Part shown: piece after piece, positions 42,969-50,587 of the stretch
Layout of the letters: every line of letters starts with the position of its first letter
Numbering within the stretch: position 1 is the first letter of the stretch
Assembly: GCF_003550065.1 (NCBI RefSeq)
Contig: NZ_QXDC01000002.1
Coordinates: 787,306-851,305 of the forward strand
Reading direction: 5' to 3'
From: Hephaestia caeni
GTDB taxonomy: Bacteria; Pseudomonadota; Alphaproteobacteria; Sphingomonadales; Sphingomonadaceae
Length of the DNA: 64,000 bases
The notes under the pieces: generated by a model
What the model was told of the DNA's origin: nothing
What the model saw: only the letters and a program-made list of their open reading frames with translations
Databases searched by the model: none
Position numbers and translations under genes: made by a program

Positions 42969-43390
42969 CCGGCCGGTGTCTCGCCCTGAACTTGCTGATA
43001 GGGCTAGCGATCCTACCCGGCTGCGCCGAGGCGGCGGAGCGGGATAGGGCCAATGCCGTGCCGTGCACCCGGCCATATGTCCACGATGGCGACTATATCC
43101 GGTGTGAGCCGTTCGGTCGATCGCGGCTCTACGGCATCGACGCGCCGGAAATGCCGGGCTCCTGCCGGCCCGGCAGAAAATGCGTCTCGGGTGATCCCTA
43201 CGATAGCCGCGACAATCTGCGCGCGCTGGTTGCGAAGGGCGATGTCATGTGTCGCCAGCTCGACACCGACCGCTACGGACGGCCGATCCTGCAATGCTGG
43301 AACAAGGATGGCGATCTCTCCTGTCAGCAGGTCGAGGCCGGTCATGCCGTCCCGCGATATGGGTCGTTGAAATGTCCGTCCCGGAGATGA
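42965..43390 (+). CDS. Exported thermonuclease-like (SNase) protein
   Basis: The 141-residue protein has a hydrophobic N-terminal export signal (LNLLIGLAILPGC) with a possible lipobox Cys near residue 20, then SNase-type motifs: VHDGDYIRCEPFG, RLYGIDAPEMPG and LDTDRYGRPILQCW. The catalytic Arg/Asp/Glu set of staphylococcal nuclease is only partly conserved by eye. It starts at GTG within the relaxase stop, so it is translated with the relaxase. A related fragment lies at 58629-58790. Confidence 0.78.
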   Translation: MTGRCLALNLLIGLAILPGCAEAAERDRANAVPCTRPYVHDGDYIRCEPFGRSRLYGIDAPEMPGSCRPGRKCVSGDPYDSRDNLRALVAKGDVMCRQLDTDRYGRPILQCWNKDGDLSCQQVEAGHAVPRYGSLKCPSRR

Positions 43391-43493
43391 TCGCGTCGTT
43401 CGATCGATCTCGAGGTATCAGCCGAACATGTCGGGCGCCGCCGCCGTCGCCCATGAAATGGCCCCGGCCCGCTGTTGGGCTAGACCTCCTCGT

Positions 43494-44045
43494 TTATTGC
43501 GTGTCGGCGTCGCTCGTTGGCGTAGGTGTCGGTTTGAGACCCGAGCGCTTTGCACGAGGCGCTCGGCCTTGACCGTTTTCTGGCGTAGCACTCTTGCTTG
43601 CTGGCGCCTTTCTCGTCTTGGGCGGCTGGGCAGGCGCCACCTTCGGCTTGCGGCCGAGACCGATCTTTTTGGCAAGTGAGCGGCGCTGTTCGGCATAGTT
43701 GGGCGCTACCATCGGGTAATCCGCAGGCAGGTTCCACTTCGCGCGATAGTCGGCTGGCGTGAGTTGATAGTGCGTCATCAGGTGCCGCTTCAGCATCTTG
43801 AGCTTTTTGCCATCCTCCAGACACACGATGAAGTCGGGCTTCACCGAAGAACGGATCGATACGGCGGGCTCCTGTTTTGCTTCCGGCACTGCATCGGCTT
43901 TCCCGAGACGACTAAGTGCATCGTGCACATTATGGATCAGCAATGGCAGATCGCCCACGGCGACACTGTTGTTCGTGACATGCGCGGCCACGATGTCTGC
44001 GGTCAAAGTGACGAGTGTGCTGTCGCGTTCGGTCGCTTCGGTCAT
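43494..44045 (-). CDS. mucR: MucR/Ros-family zinc-finger regulator
   Basis: The 183-residue protein has the MucR core (ADIVAAHVTNNSVAV near 16-30; FIVCLEDGKKLKMLKRHL near 72-89; YRAKWNLPADYPMVAPNYA near 100) with zinc ligands probably Cys75, Asp78, His88 and His92. The basic Pro/Ala/Lys tail (about 135-183) is long. MucR proteins repress many genes, often horizontally acquired ones, by binding AT-rich DNA. ATG 44045 is chosen, and a GTG slightly upstream is possible. It diverges from the 44411 gene. Confidence 0.88.
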   Translation of the reverse strand: MTEATERDSTLVTLTADIVAAHVTNNSVAVGDLPLLIHNVHDALSRLGKADAVPEAKQEPAVSIRSSVKPDFIVCLEDGKKLKMLKRHLMTHYQLTPADYRAKWNLPADYPMVAPNYAEQRRSLAKKIGLGRKPKVAPAQPPKTRKAPASKSATPENGQGRAPRAKRSGLKPTPTPTSDADTQ

Positions 44046-44293
44046 GCTTTGCTGGCTTTCCACGCTTTGCAGGGAGGGGCAGTGAGACAGGCTGGCTAGC
44101 CGGAAGTGGCTTTCTTCGCAACAAGTGGAGAAAACGTTCGGCATTCCTGAGATGAGCGCGGAGCCCGAATTGTTGGGAGAAGGCAAATCCTGAGCTGGAT
44201 GCCTGATGACGTTCATTCCGTTCACCGCCAGGATTCTACCGGGTCCGGTCATCTCGCAACAACCACAGATCGACCAAGTGTCGGATGACGGCT

Positions 44294-44330
44294 GTGTCAC
44301 TTTACCAAGCGCTCCGAGGTAAAGTGACAC
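44294..44330 (+). promoter_or_regulatory. Perfect 13-bp inverted repeat
   Basis: GTGTCACTTTACC (44294-44306) and GGTAAAGTGACAC (44318-44330) are exact reverse complements with an 11-base spacer, 81 bases upstream of the winged-helix gene start and in the divergent gap 44046-44410 with mucR. It is a strong candidate operator. The rest of the gap has no credible gene. Confidence 0.72.
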
Positions 44331-44410
44331 GAGTGGCAAAACGCTGTTTCGTCGTTTCTATGAGCGATTGGGGGATTCACAAGAGTCGTACTTTGTGCTT
44401 GATTCGTTCC

Positions 44411-45025
44411 ATGCTCCAGCCCGATCTCTTTGCGCCATCTATCCCAACCCCGGCGCCAGCGCGCGCGGCAGGCCTGCCGGATATCGTCCGCATGATAGCA
44501 GAGCATTCGACACGGCCGCGCTACACCTTCATGGTGCTCGATCTCATCGCCCGGGTTGCCCGACCGAATGGAGAGGCTGGACCTCTGGTTCGTGAAGGCG
44601 AGACCCTGGTGCCGATCCGGGAATGGTTGGCCGCGACGATCGCGCCGAGCGGCGCGCGACATCACCAGCGCCGCGCCACCATCGAGAAGATCCGGGCGGA
44701 ACTTGCTACTCGGGGAGAACTGCCAGGCGATCGGACAGATGCCGATCGCCTGGTCGAGGCGCACCTTGGTGAGCGTATCCGCGAAACCGGCATGACCGCG
44801 ATTAGCCGGGCGGTGTCGGAGTTGGTGAAGGCCGGCCTGATCAGGCGGCATTACCAAGGCTTTTTCGTGGACCATGAGAACCGCGGCGCGCAGCGCCATG
44901 CGGTCTATACGGTCACGGACGAAGTCCGAGCTGCGCTTCAACCGAGCATCGCCACCAGCGAAAACCGGCGGCAACCCTATGTACGGGGCGCGCACGGTCA
45001 GCCTCGAGCGGCGGCGGCGCGGTAG
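44411..45025 (+). CDS. Winged-helix-like protein, possible regulator or replication protein
   Basis: The 204-residue protein has a helical N-terminal region and a probable winged helix near residues 115-175 (SRAVSELVKAGLIRRHYQGF followed by a beta wing ending HAVYTVTDEV). The ATG at 44411 is preferred to earlier in-frame starts that would overlap the inverted repeat. A perfect dyad upstream suggests autoregulation. Replication-initiator proteins also use winged helices, so a Rep role cannot be excluded, but no iterons are visible. Confidence 0.6.
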   Translation: MLQPDLFAPSIPTPAPARAAGLPDIVRMIAEHSTRPRYTFMVLDLIARVARPNGEAGPLVREGETLVPIREWLAATIAPSGARHHQRRATIEKIRAELATRGELPGDRTDADRLVEAHLGERIRETGMTAISRAVSELVKAGLIRRHYQGFFVDHENRGAQRHAVYTVTDEVRAALQPSIATSENRRQPYVRGAHGQPRAAAAR

Positions 45026-45114
45026 GATCGCAACTTCGCTGCATGAATTTTTAATGAGATTAGTTGCAAGTTCTGGGCCGGAAGCCTATCTGCCAAGGCA
45101 TGGAAACGGGAAGC

Positions 45115-45693
45115 ATGTCCGCTCTTGCGCAACTCAAGCGCCACCTGCGTCCAGGCCAGGTTTACCGCCGCAAGGATCTGGCGCGCTGGTCGAACGCGGT
45201 CGATCGCCATGTTCGCCAGCTTATCGGGGAGGGCCGGCTCGAGAAGGTGTGGGCGGGCGTCTACATGACGCCGCGTAGAACCCGGTTCGGCGTCGCGCCC
45301 GCGAAGCCCGAAAAGCTCGTCGAGACATTTCTTGGCGACGATCGGTTCCTGCTCGTCTCTCCAAACGCATTCAACGGGCTTGGCGTGGGCACGACCCAGC
45401 TCCACAACGAGCCCGTGGTCTATAACCGCAAGCGACATGGCCGGTTCAAACTGGATGGCCGGACGTACGATTTCCGGATGCGGCCGTCGGTACCCAGGCG
45501 GCTGTCCAAGGAAGTCCTGCTTGTCGACCTCCTGCACAACATCGACAGGCTGCCCGAGGACAAGGCGGTGATCCTTCCCCGCGCGCTGGCCAAGGCTGCG
45601 GAGATGGATCGTGGGCAACTTGCCCGTGCGGTGAAGGAGTACGGTTCGGCCCGCGCCGAACGGCTCCTCGCGCCCGTGCTGCAACCGGCCTAG
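45115..45693 (+). CDS. abiEi: AbiEi-type antitoxin (type IV toxin-antitoxin)
   Basis: The 192-residue protein has an N-terminal winged-helix (LKRHLRPGQVYRRKDLARWS and VDRHVRQLIGEGRLEKV, about 5-45) followed by the AbiEi C-terminal region (TPRRTRFG, FLGDDRFLLVSPNAFN and KEVLLVDLLHNIDRLPED). It should repress the operon and counteract the adjacent nucleotidyltransferase. ATG 45115 is chosen over 45100. The gene pair lies just behind the transfer module. Confidence 0.82.
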   Translation: MSALAQLKRHLRPGQVYRRKDLARWSNAVDRHVRQLIGEGRLEKVWAGVYMTPRRTRFGVAPAKPEKLVETFLGDDRFLLVSPNAFNGLGVGTTQLHNEPVVYNRKRHGRFKLDGRTYDFRMRPSVPRRLSKEVLLVDLLHNIDRLPEDKAVILPRALAKAAEMDRGQLARAVKEYGSARAERLLAPVLQPA

Positions 45694-45708
45694 ATTGCTG
45701 CGGCCGCC

Positions 45709-46644
45709 ATGCTCCTGCACGACAGCAAGGACTTTTCCGACCTCCTCGCGGTGGTTGCGCGCGAGCAGGCCATCGATCCCGGTCTGGTCGAAAAGGACTA
45801 TTGGATCATGCATGGCCTGTGGGGATTGCAGCAGCTGGGCTTTGCCTTCGAGCTCAAGGGCGGCACCTCGCTGTCCAAAGGCTACGGTCTGATTCATCGC
45901 TTTTCGGAAGATCTCGACCTTCTGATCCACCCGGACGGTGACCTGCCGACGGGCAGGAACCAGAACAAGCCGGTCCATGTCGATGCGCGGCGGGCTTTCT
46001 ACGATGGCCTGGTGCCGAAGCTGGCGATCGCCGGCTTCGAAGGCGCGGAACGCGACAATGCATTCGACGACAGCCGGATGCGCAGCGCCGGGATTCGTCT
46101 CCACTACCCCAGTGCCTACGCGCTGCCTGAGGGCGTCAAAACGGGCATTTTGCTCGAAGCGGGCTTCGATCAGGTCGCGCCAAACCGGCCCTGCCTGATC
46201 AGTTCATGGGCTTACGACAGGGCCGTTGCATCTGGCCTGAGCGGACTGACCGACAACCGCGCTGTCGACGTGCCCTGCTACGAACCCGGATACACGCTGG
46301 TCGAGAAGCTGCAGACGATTTCGACGAAGTACCGCAAACATGTCGAAGATGGCAGTATGCCGCAGAATTTCCTGCGCCACTACTACGACGTCTATTGCTT
46401 GTTGGCGGACCCTGGCGTCCAGGCGTTCATTGGCTCGCCGGATTATACCGCCCACAAGGATGCTCGGTTTCCGGCGGCCGACAACAAGAATATCGCCGAA
46501 AACGCGGCCTTTCAACTCGAAGACCCGGCAACCCGGGAGGTGTTTCAACGGGCATATGAAACGACCCGCGCGCTCTATTATCGCGGACAGCCAGCCTTCA
46601 GCGACATCCTCGCGAAGATTGGCGAGCATGCCGCGCGGCTTTAG
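45709..46644 (+). CDS. abiEii: AbiEii-type nucleotidyltransferase toxin
   Basis: The 311-residue protein has the family motifs VEKDYWIMHGL (about 27-37), FELKGGTSLSKG (47-58) and HRFSEDLDLLI (63-73), with the catalytic Asp pair in EDLDL, and a later KLQTISTKYRKH region near 200. AbiEii enzymes transfer nucleotides to tRNA and can abort phage infection or stabilise mobile elements. The gap from abiEi is 15 bases. Confidence 0.9.
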   Translation: MLLHDSKDFSDLLAVVAREQAIDPGLVEKDYWIMHGLWGLQQLGFAFELKGGTSLSKGYGLIHRFSEDLDLLIHPDGDLPTGRNQNKPVHVDARRAFYDGLVPKLAIAGFEGAERDNAFDDSRMRSAGIRLHYPSAYALPEGVKTGILLEAGFDQVAPNRPCLISSWAYDRAVASGLSGLTDNRAVDVPCYEPGYTLVEKLQTISTKYRKHVEDGSMPQNFLRHYYDVYCLLADPGVQAFIGSPDYTAHKDARFPAADNKNIAENAAFQLEDPATREVFQRAYETTRALYYRGQPAFSDILAKIGEHAARL

Positions 46645-46711
46645 GGCGGACTGCAGGCGAGGCCGACCTTGTTATGCATGAACAGAGCGGACGGCGATGT
46701 CGTGGCTCTCC

Positions 46712-46840
46712 TTGAAGCTGCACAAGATCTACACGTCGTTGCTCACTGTGGACCTCGCGGCCGCCCGGAGCCTGATATTCCAGCTTGCTCGATCGCGAAC
46801 CGGAACATCGGCCGATAGATACGGTGGCGCAATGGGAGCT
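46712..46840 (+). pseudogene. Decayed fragment of a VOC-family gene
   Basis: The start (KLHKIYTSLLTVDLAAA) matches the N-terminus of the intact VOC gene at 48825-49184 (KPHKIYTSLLTADLAAA). The DNA similarity continues to about 46840 through a shared TGGGAGCT, but frame changes and a stop break the protein. The rest of the gene is missing. This looks like a partial duplication followed by decay. Confidence 0.7.
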
Positions 46841-46861
46841 CGTACCGAATTCTTGATAACC

Positions 46862-47086
46862 CTATCGCTCCCAGGCCGGCTTCGGCACCTGACGCACGAC
46901 TTTCCAGCCGTGCCCGCGTTCCCGCTCCAACTCAAACCAGCCGATCTCCTCCTCGAATGGTGGAACCTCGTCGGCCTCGAACCAAGTCCAGGGCCGGCTG
47001 CGACTTCCCGGCCGGATGAAGAATCTGGCCGTGATGTCATCGGAAATCTTCAGCCGTTCGAGCTTGGCGATCTTGCGTTCCGGCAT
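46862..47086 (-). CDS. Small hypothetical protein, 74 aa
   Basis: The 74-residue product is rich in Arg, Glu and Trp (RPWTWFEADEVPPFEEE) with no recognised family. It lies 12 bases after the 47099-47434 gene on the same strand, so the two may be co-transcribed. Its ribosome site is weak. Confidence 0.55.
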   Translation of the reverse strand: MPERKIAKLERLKISDDITARFFIRPGSRSRPWTWFEADEVPPFEEEIGWFELERERGHGWKVVRQVPKPAWER

Positions 47087-47098
47087 GATGGCGACCCG

Positions 47099-47434
47099 TC
47101 AGCCGAGCAGGCCGGGGATGAGCGGCAGACAATCTCCTGGCGGCGCCGCACGGGCCGCATTGGCGGCAGCCGCCACCGTCACCCATTCCATGCGCCAGTC
47201 GAGACGGAGAGTGTCGCAGTCGCCGTCTCGTTGAATCCGGGTGATGGCGGCGCCTTCCTGGCTGACTGCGAAACGGCAGGCATCATCATCTCCATAGGCG
47301 GCCTCGACCAGCGTACCGTCGGAAAACGATAGCCAGCACCGTCCGGCTGCGTCAGCTGGCACTGCCAGTTCGGCCTCGATGTCGCCCATCACCCTCAGTC
47401 TGCTGCGGTTCTCGCCGCGGATCGTCACGCTCAT
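47099..47434 (-). CDS. Hypothetical beta-rich protein, 111 aa
   Basis: The ATG at 47434 follows GAGGAACCGGCGT. The 111-residue product has alternating strands (MGDIEAELAVPADAAGRCWL and DTLRLDWRMEWVTVAAA) without membrane segments. It is not recognised. Confidence 0.58.
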   Translation of the reverse strand: MSVTIRGENRSRLRVMGDIEAELAVPADAAGRCWLSFSDGTLVEAAYGDDDACRFAVSQEGAAITRIQRDGDCDTLRLDWRMEWVTVAAAANAARAAPPGDCLPLIPGLLG

Positions 47435-47798
47435 ACGCCGGTTCCTCATTGTCGATTCGCAAGCGCGCAGCTATGGAACAAATAAGGAACATAACCAAGG
47501 TGGTTGCGACAGATTGCTGCCACTAGGCAAGACCCTGCGCATCAGTCTGCTGATTGTCTGGCGCTGCGGCGCAGTCTGGGCGTGGACGCCGCCAACCGCT
47601 CGATCGTGCGGTGCCCAATTGGCAGTGCTTCTCGACGCCGCTTGGGCGACGGGACTCGCCTGTGTCCGGCAGCACCTCGACGCCCGGTCTGTCGCTTACC
47701 GGATTGGCGGGGCGTCTGGTCGCTCCTGTCACGCCATTGAAGCCTGTGGATACCACCTGTGGGTCGGCGGGGGGACGACTCGAAGCAGGAGACTCCTG
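47435..47798. other. Intergenic stretch without a supported gene
   Basis: This 364-base gap between divergent genes has only GC-rich shadow frames. Promoters for both sides must lie here, but no clear motif or dyad was found. Confidence 0.5.
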
Positions 47799-48176
47799 AT
47801 GACTGACACCGATAACGCTATCGCCACCGATGAAACCGACCGGCTGATCGCCTCCAACAAGGTTGAGGGCACCACCGTCTACAACGACGAGGGCGAGAAG
47901 CTCGGCAGCATCTACAACTTCATGGTCGACAAGGTCTCGGGCGAGGTCGAATACGCCGTGCTCCAGTTTGGCGGTCTGTTCGGTCTCGGCGCGGATTACT
48001 ATCCGCTGCCGTGGGACTTGCTCACCTATGACACCGAGCAGGGCGGCTATGTGGTCGATCTCGACAAGGAGACGCTTGAGGCCGCGCCGCGCTACAGCGA
48101 TGAGGAACCGCGCTACGACCGCGCCTATGGTGAACAGGTCTATGGCCATTACGGGCTGACCTATCCCGGCATCTGA
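47799..48176 (+). CDS. PRC-barrel domain protein
   Basis: The 125-residue protein has a PRC-barrel region (about 18-85): NKVEGTTVYNDEGEKLGSIY, VDKVSGEVEYAVLQFGGLFG and YYPLPWDLLTYD. Such proteins are common in sphingomonads as soluble beta-barrel adaptors; the partner is unknown. The start has AGGAG seven bases upstream. An acidic, Tyr-rich tail follows. Confidence 0.85.
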   Translation: MTDTDNAIATDETDRLIASNKVEGTTVYNDEGEKLGSIYNFMVDKVSGEVEYAVLQFGGLFGLGADYYPLPWDLLTYDTEQGGYVVDLDKETLEAAPRYSDEEPRYDRAYGEQVYGHYGLTYPGI

Positions 48177-48274
48177 CCGACGCTGCTTCCAAACTCATCG
48201 GGAGCATCTGCTCGACCGGTGGCGCAGCCAGACTGCGCCGCCGGGTTTTCCCCCCATCTCGGTTCGCCACTGTC

Positions 48275-48838
48275 ATGCGTTTGATCGCGATCGATTTCGA
48301 AGCCTCCTGCCTGCCGCGCCATGGCCGGTCCTACCCGATAGAGATCGGTATCTCTGAGGACGGTGACACGAGCCGCTCCTGGCTGATCCGTCCGCATCCG
48401 CACTGGTCCGGCTGGACTTGGACGAAGGAGGCCGAGCGCATTCATGGCCTATCGCAGGCGCGAGTCTGGTGCGACGGCTTGCCCGTGGGGCAGGTCGCGG
48501 CCGAACTGGCAGAGGCGCTCGACGGCGCGGCCCTGATCGCCGACAGTCCGATCGACGGGTATTGGCTGGAGACGCTGTTCGAGGCCGCCGCGCGGCCATG
48601 CCCGATCCCGTTCAGACCGCTGCGCGAGATTCTGGATGAGCTGGGCCTTGCGAGCGATACAATTCTGGCCGCGCAGGCGCGTGTCGATGCACGGCCATTC
48701 GGCAAGCACCGTGCCGGCGAGGACGCCCGGTGGCTGGCCGCGCTGCTATGGGAACTGGGTGCGTCACCGGCGCCGGATCGCCCACTATTCGCCTGGTCGA
48801 ACGATCAGGTCCGGAGAGAAATGAATGAAGCCGCATAA
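48275..48838 (+). CDS. DnaQ-like 3'-5' exonuclease
   Basis: The 187-residue protein has DEDDh-type motifs: Exo I AIDFEASCLP (about 5-14), Exo II near ADSPIDGYWLETLF (Asp about 90-94) and Exo III H-x4-D as HRAGEDARW (about 146-154). It is expected to remove nucleotides from 3' ends; the in vivo substrate is unknown. It overlaps the VOC gene by 14 bases, so they are co-transcribed. Confidence 0.8.
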   Translation: MRLIAIDFEASCLPRHGRSYPIEIGISEDGDTSRSWLIRPHPHWSGWTWTKEAERIHGLSQARVWCDGLPVGQVAAELAEALDGAALIADSPIDGYWLETLFEAAARPCPIPFRPLREILDELGLASDTILAAQARVDARPFGKHRAGEDARWLAALLWELGASPAPDRPLFAWSNDQVRREMNEAA

Positions 48839-49184
48839 GATCTACACCTCATTGCTGACCGCCGACCTCGCGGCGGCCGAAGCCTGGTATTCAGCGCTGC
48901 TCGGCCGAGGGCCGGATCATCGGCCGATGGCGACGCTCGTGCAGTGGGAGCTTTCCAATGCGGGAGGCCTGATGCTTTCGGACAGCGACGAGATCGCCGG
49001 CAGGGGCGTGATGTTCCTCTATGTCGACGATGTCGCCGCCGAGCGCGACAGGCTGCGAGGCCTGGGTATCGTGCTCGGGGACGACATCGAGGGCGACTAT
49101 TCGACGTTGGCGCAGGTCCGCGATCCTGACGGCAACCTCGTCACGCTGGCGACGCCGCCCTCCCGGCGCTTTCCACCGGCCTAG
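48825..49184 (+). CDS. VOC-family (glyoxalase/bleomycin-resistance-like) protein
   Basis: The 119-residue protein has one vicinal-oxygen-chelate unit: an N-terminal strand-helix (IYTSLLTADLAAAEAWYSAL), middle strands, and a C-terminal Glu/Asp-x-G-N (DPDGNLVTLA, about 103-112). Substrate and metal are unknown. The N-terminus has a decayed copy at 46712-46840. Confidence 0.82.
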   Translation: MKPHKIYTSLLTADLAAAEAWYSALLGRGPDHRPMATLVQWELSNAGGLMLSDSDEIAGRGVMFLYVDDVAAERDRLRGLGIVLGDDIEGDYSTLAQVRDPDGNLVTLATPPSRRFPPA

Positions 49185-49185
49185 C

Positions 49186-50346
49186 CTATCGGAGCAGTTG
49201 AGGCGGGAAATCCAGCTCGAAGTCCGAATAGCGCGGTTCCGCCCCGAATGTGCGTTCCCCGTCCCGGCCGGCATAGCGGCTGAGCAGCGGCGAATAGGTG
49301 TAGAAGTGCATCTTGCGCCGCTCGGTGTCGAACGCGATGAAGCGCAGCCAGCCGGCCCCTCCATTGGCTGAGCCGGGTGTGCCGTCGGGGCCGACTGTGT
49401 TGCCCTGATAGTCCTGGAGCATCTGATAGACCGGATGGCCGGCGTCGTTGCGGTCGACCCGCAGATTCTCCCCTTGCGACACGCCGTCGACGGTCGGTGT
49501 CCAGTTGTGGCCTGACAGAATCAGGAAGATTTGGGCGTTCCGGCGGATGAAGCGATTCCAGACCTCGTCAGGAGGGAGGTGGTCGGTTCCAGCGAAGTAA
49601 CTTTGATAGCCATTGGAGCGTTCGGTTCGGCCGGTGGCGGCAGGCAGGAGCCATTCGTGCGTGGTGACGATGATGGGTAGGCCGGGATGGGCGTCGATCA
49701 CCCCTTGCGCCCATTCGAGCGCCGCAGGCGTCGGCTGCATCTCAAGCGACAGGTGCAGGAAGCGCCGTCCAGCGCCGGTGAAGAACTGGTAACTGTTCAG
49801 CCCCTGGTTGAACGCGCCGCCATACCAGGAGCGGCCCGCGAAATAGCGAGATTGCGGCCCGAAATAGAGATCCCATACCCTTCCGCCGGAGAGGGGCCGG
49901 CCGGCGCCGGGACCGTTCCCGTCCAGCCACCAGCTATAATTGTCATAGTCGTGATTGCCGGGCGACATGCCGAAGGGAATCCCGGAATGGCCGAGCACCG
50001 AGATCGCCCGATTGGCGATGTCCCATTCGGCGCGGGTGTCCCAATAGCGGTAGCGTGGCGTGGCGTCGGTTCCGATCTGCTGACGAAACCGGCCGTCGCC
50101 ATGCTGCACGATGTCGCCGACGAAGGTGACGAAGGCTAGGTTCTTCTCATCGCGAGTGTCCACCAGATACCGCATCTGTTGGACGAATGTGTCCTCGCCG
50201 CGCGGCTGCGGGAGAGTGGCGTCGGCGTAGTTCTGCGTGTCGGGCACGACCGCCACAGTGAAAATCTCGGCCGAGGCCGGCAGGGCGGCCGCGAGCAGGG
50301 TCGCGCCGGCAAAGATGGCGAACAAGCGGCGGCTGAGCAGAAGCAT
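49186..50346 (-). CDS. Secreted metallophosphoesterase
   Basis: The 386-residue protein has a Sec signal peptide (about 1-26, ending ALPASA) and calcineurin-like motifs: VVPDTQNY (Asp, about 33-40), FVGDIVQHGDG (metal Asp, about 75-85), SPGNHDYDNYSWW (Asn-His, about 129-141), IVTTHEWLLP and LSGHNWTPTVDG. It should hydrolyse a phosphoester in the periplasm or outside. It is the last gene of the sigma-FecR-receptor-PhoD series, with its own 241-base upstream gap and an AAGGAAATGAC ribosome site. Confidence 0.87.
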   Translation of the reverse strand: MLLLSRRLFAIFAGATLLAAALPASAEIFTVAVVPDTQNYADATLPQPRGEDTFVQQMRYLVDTRDEKNLAFVTFVGDIVQHGDGRFRQQIGTDATPRYRYWDTRAEWDIANRAISVLGHSGIPFGMSPGNHDYDNYSWWLDGNGPGAGRPLSGGRVWDLYFGPQSRYFAGRSWYGGAFNQGLNSYQFFTGAGRRFLHLSLEMQPTPAALEWAQGVIDAHPGLPIIVTTHEWLLPAATGRTERSNGYQSYFAGTDHLPPDEVWNRFIRRNAQIFLILSGHNWTPTVDGVSQGENLRVDRNDAGHPVYQMLQDYQGNTVGPDGTPGSANGGAGWLRFIAFDTERRKMHFYTYSPLLSRYAGRDGERTFGAEPRYSDFELDFPPQLLR

Positions 50347-50587
50347 GTCATTTCCTTGCGCTATAGGACGACGTGCATCGCCTATCGCCGTGACTTAGTC
50401 GTGACGGCGGAGAGGTCGCGCCAATGAGCATACTACTTGGCAGCATCGTTGCAGGTTACGGTGGATGTGAAACGTGTCTCCGTGCGATCATCGTTCAAGG
50501 CCGTGTCCCGAAATATCGGTACGACCGGAGTGCTGGCGGAGCATCTGCCATTGACCAGGCACTTCCAGCACCGTGCCGCCAACCGGG

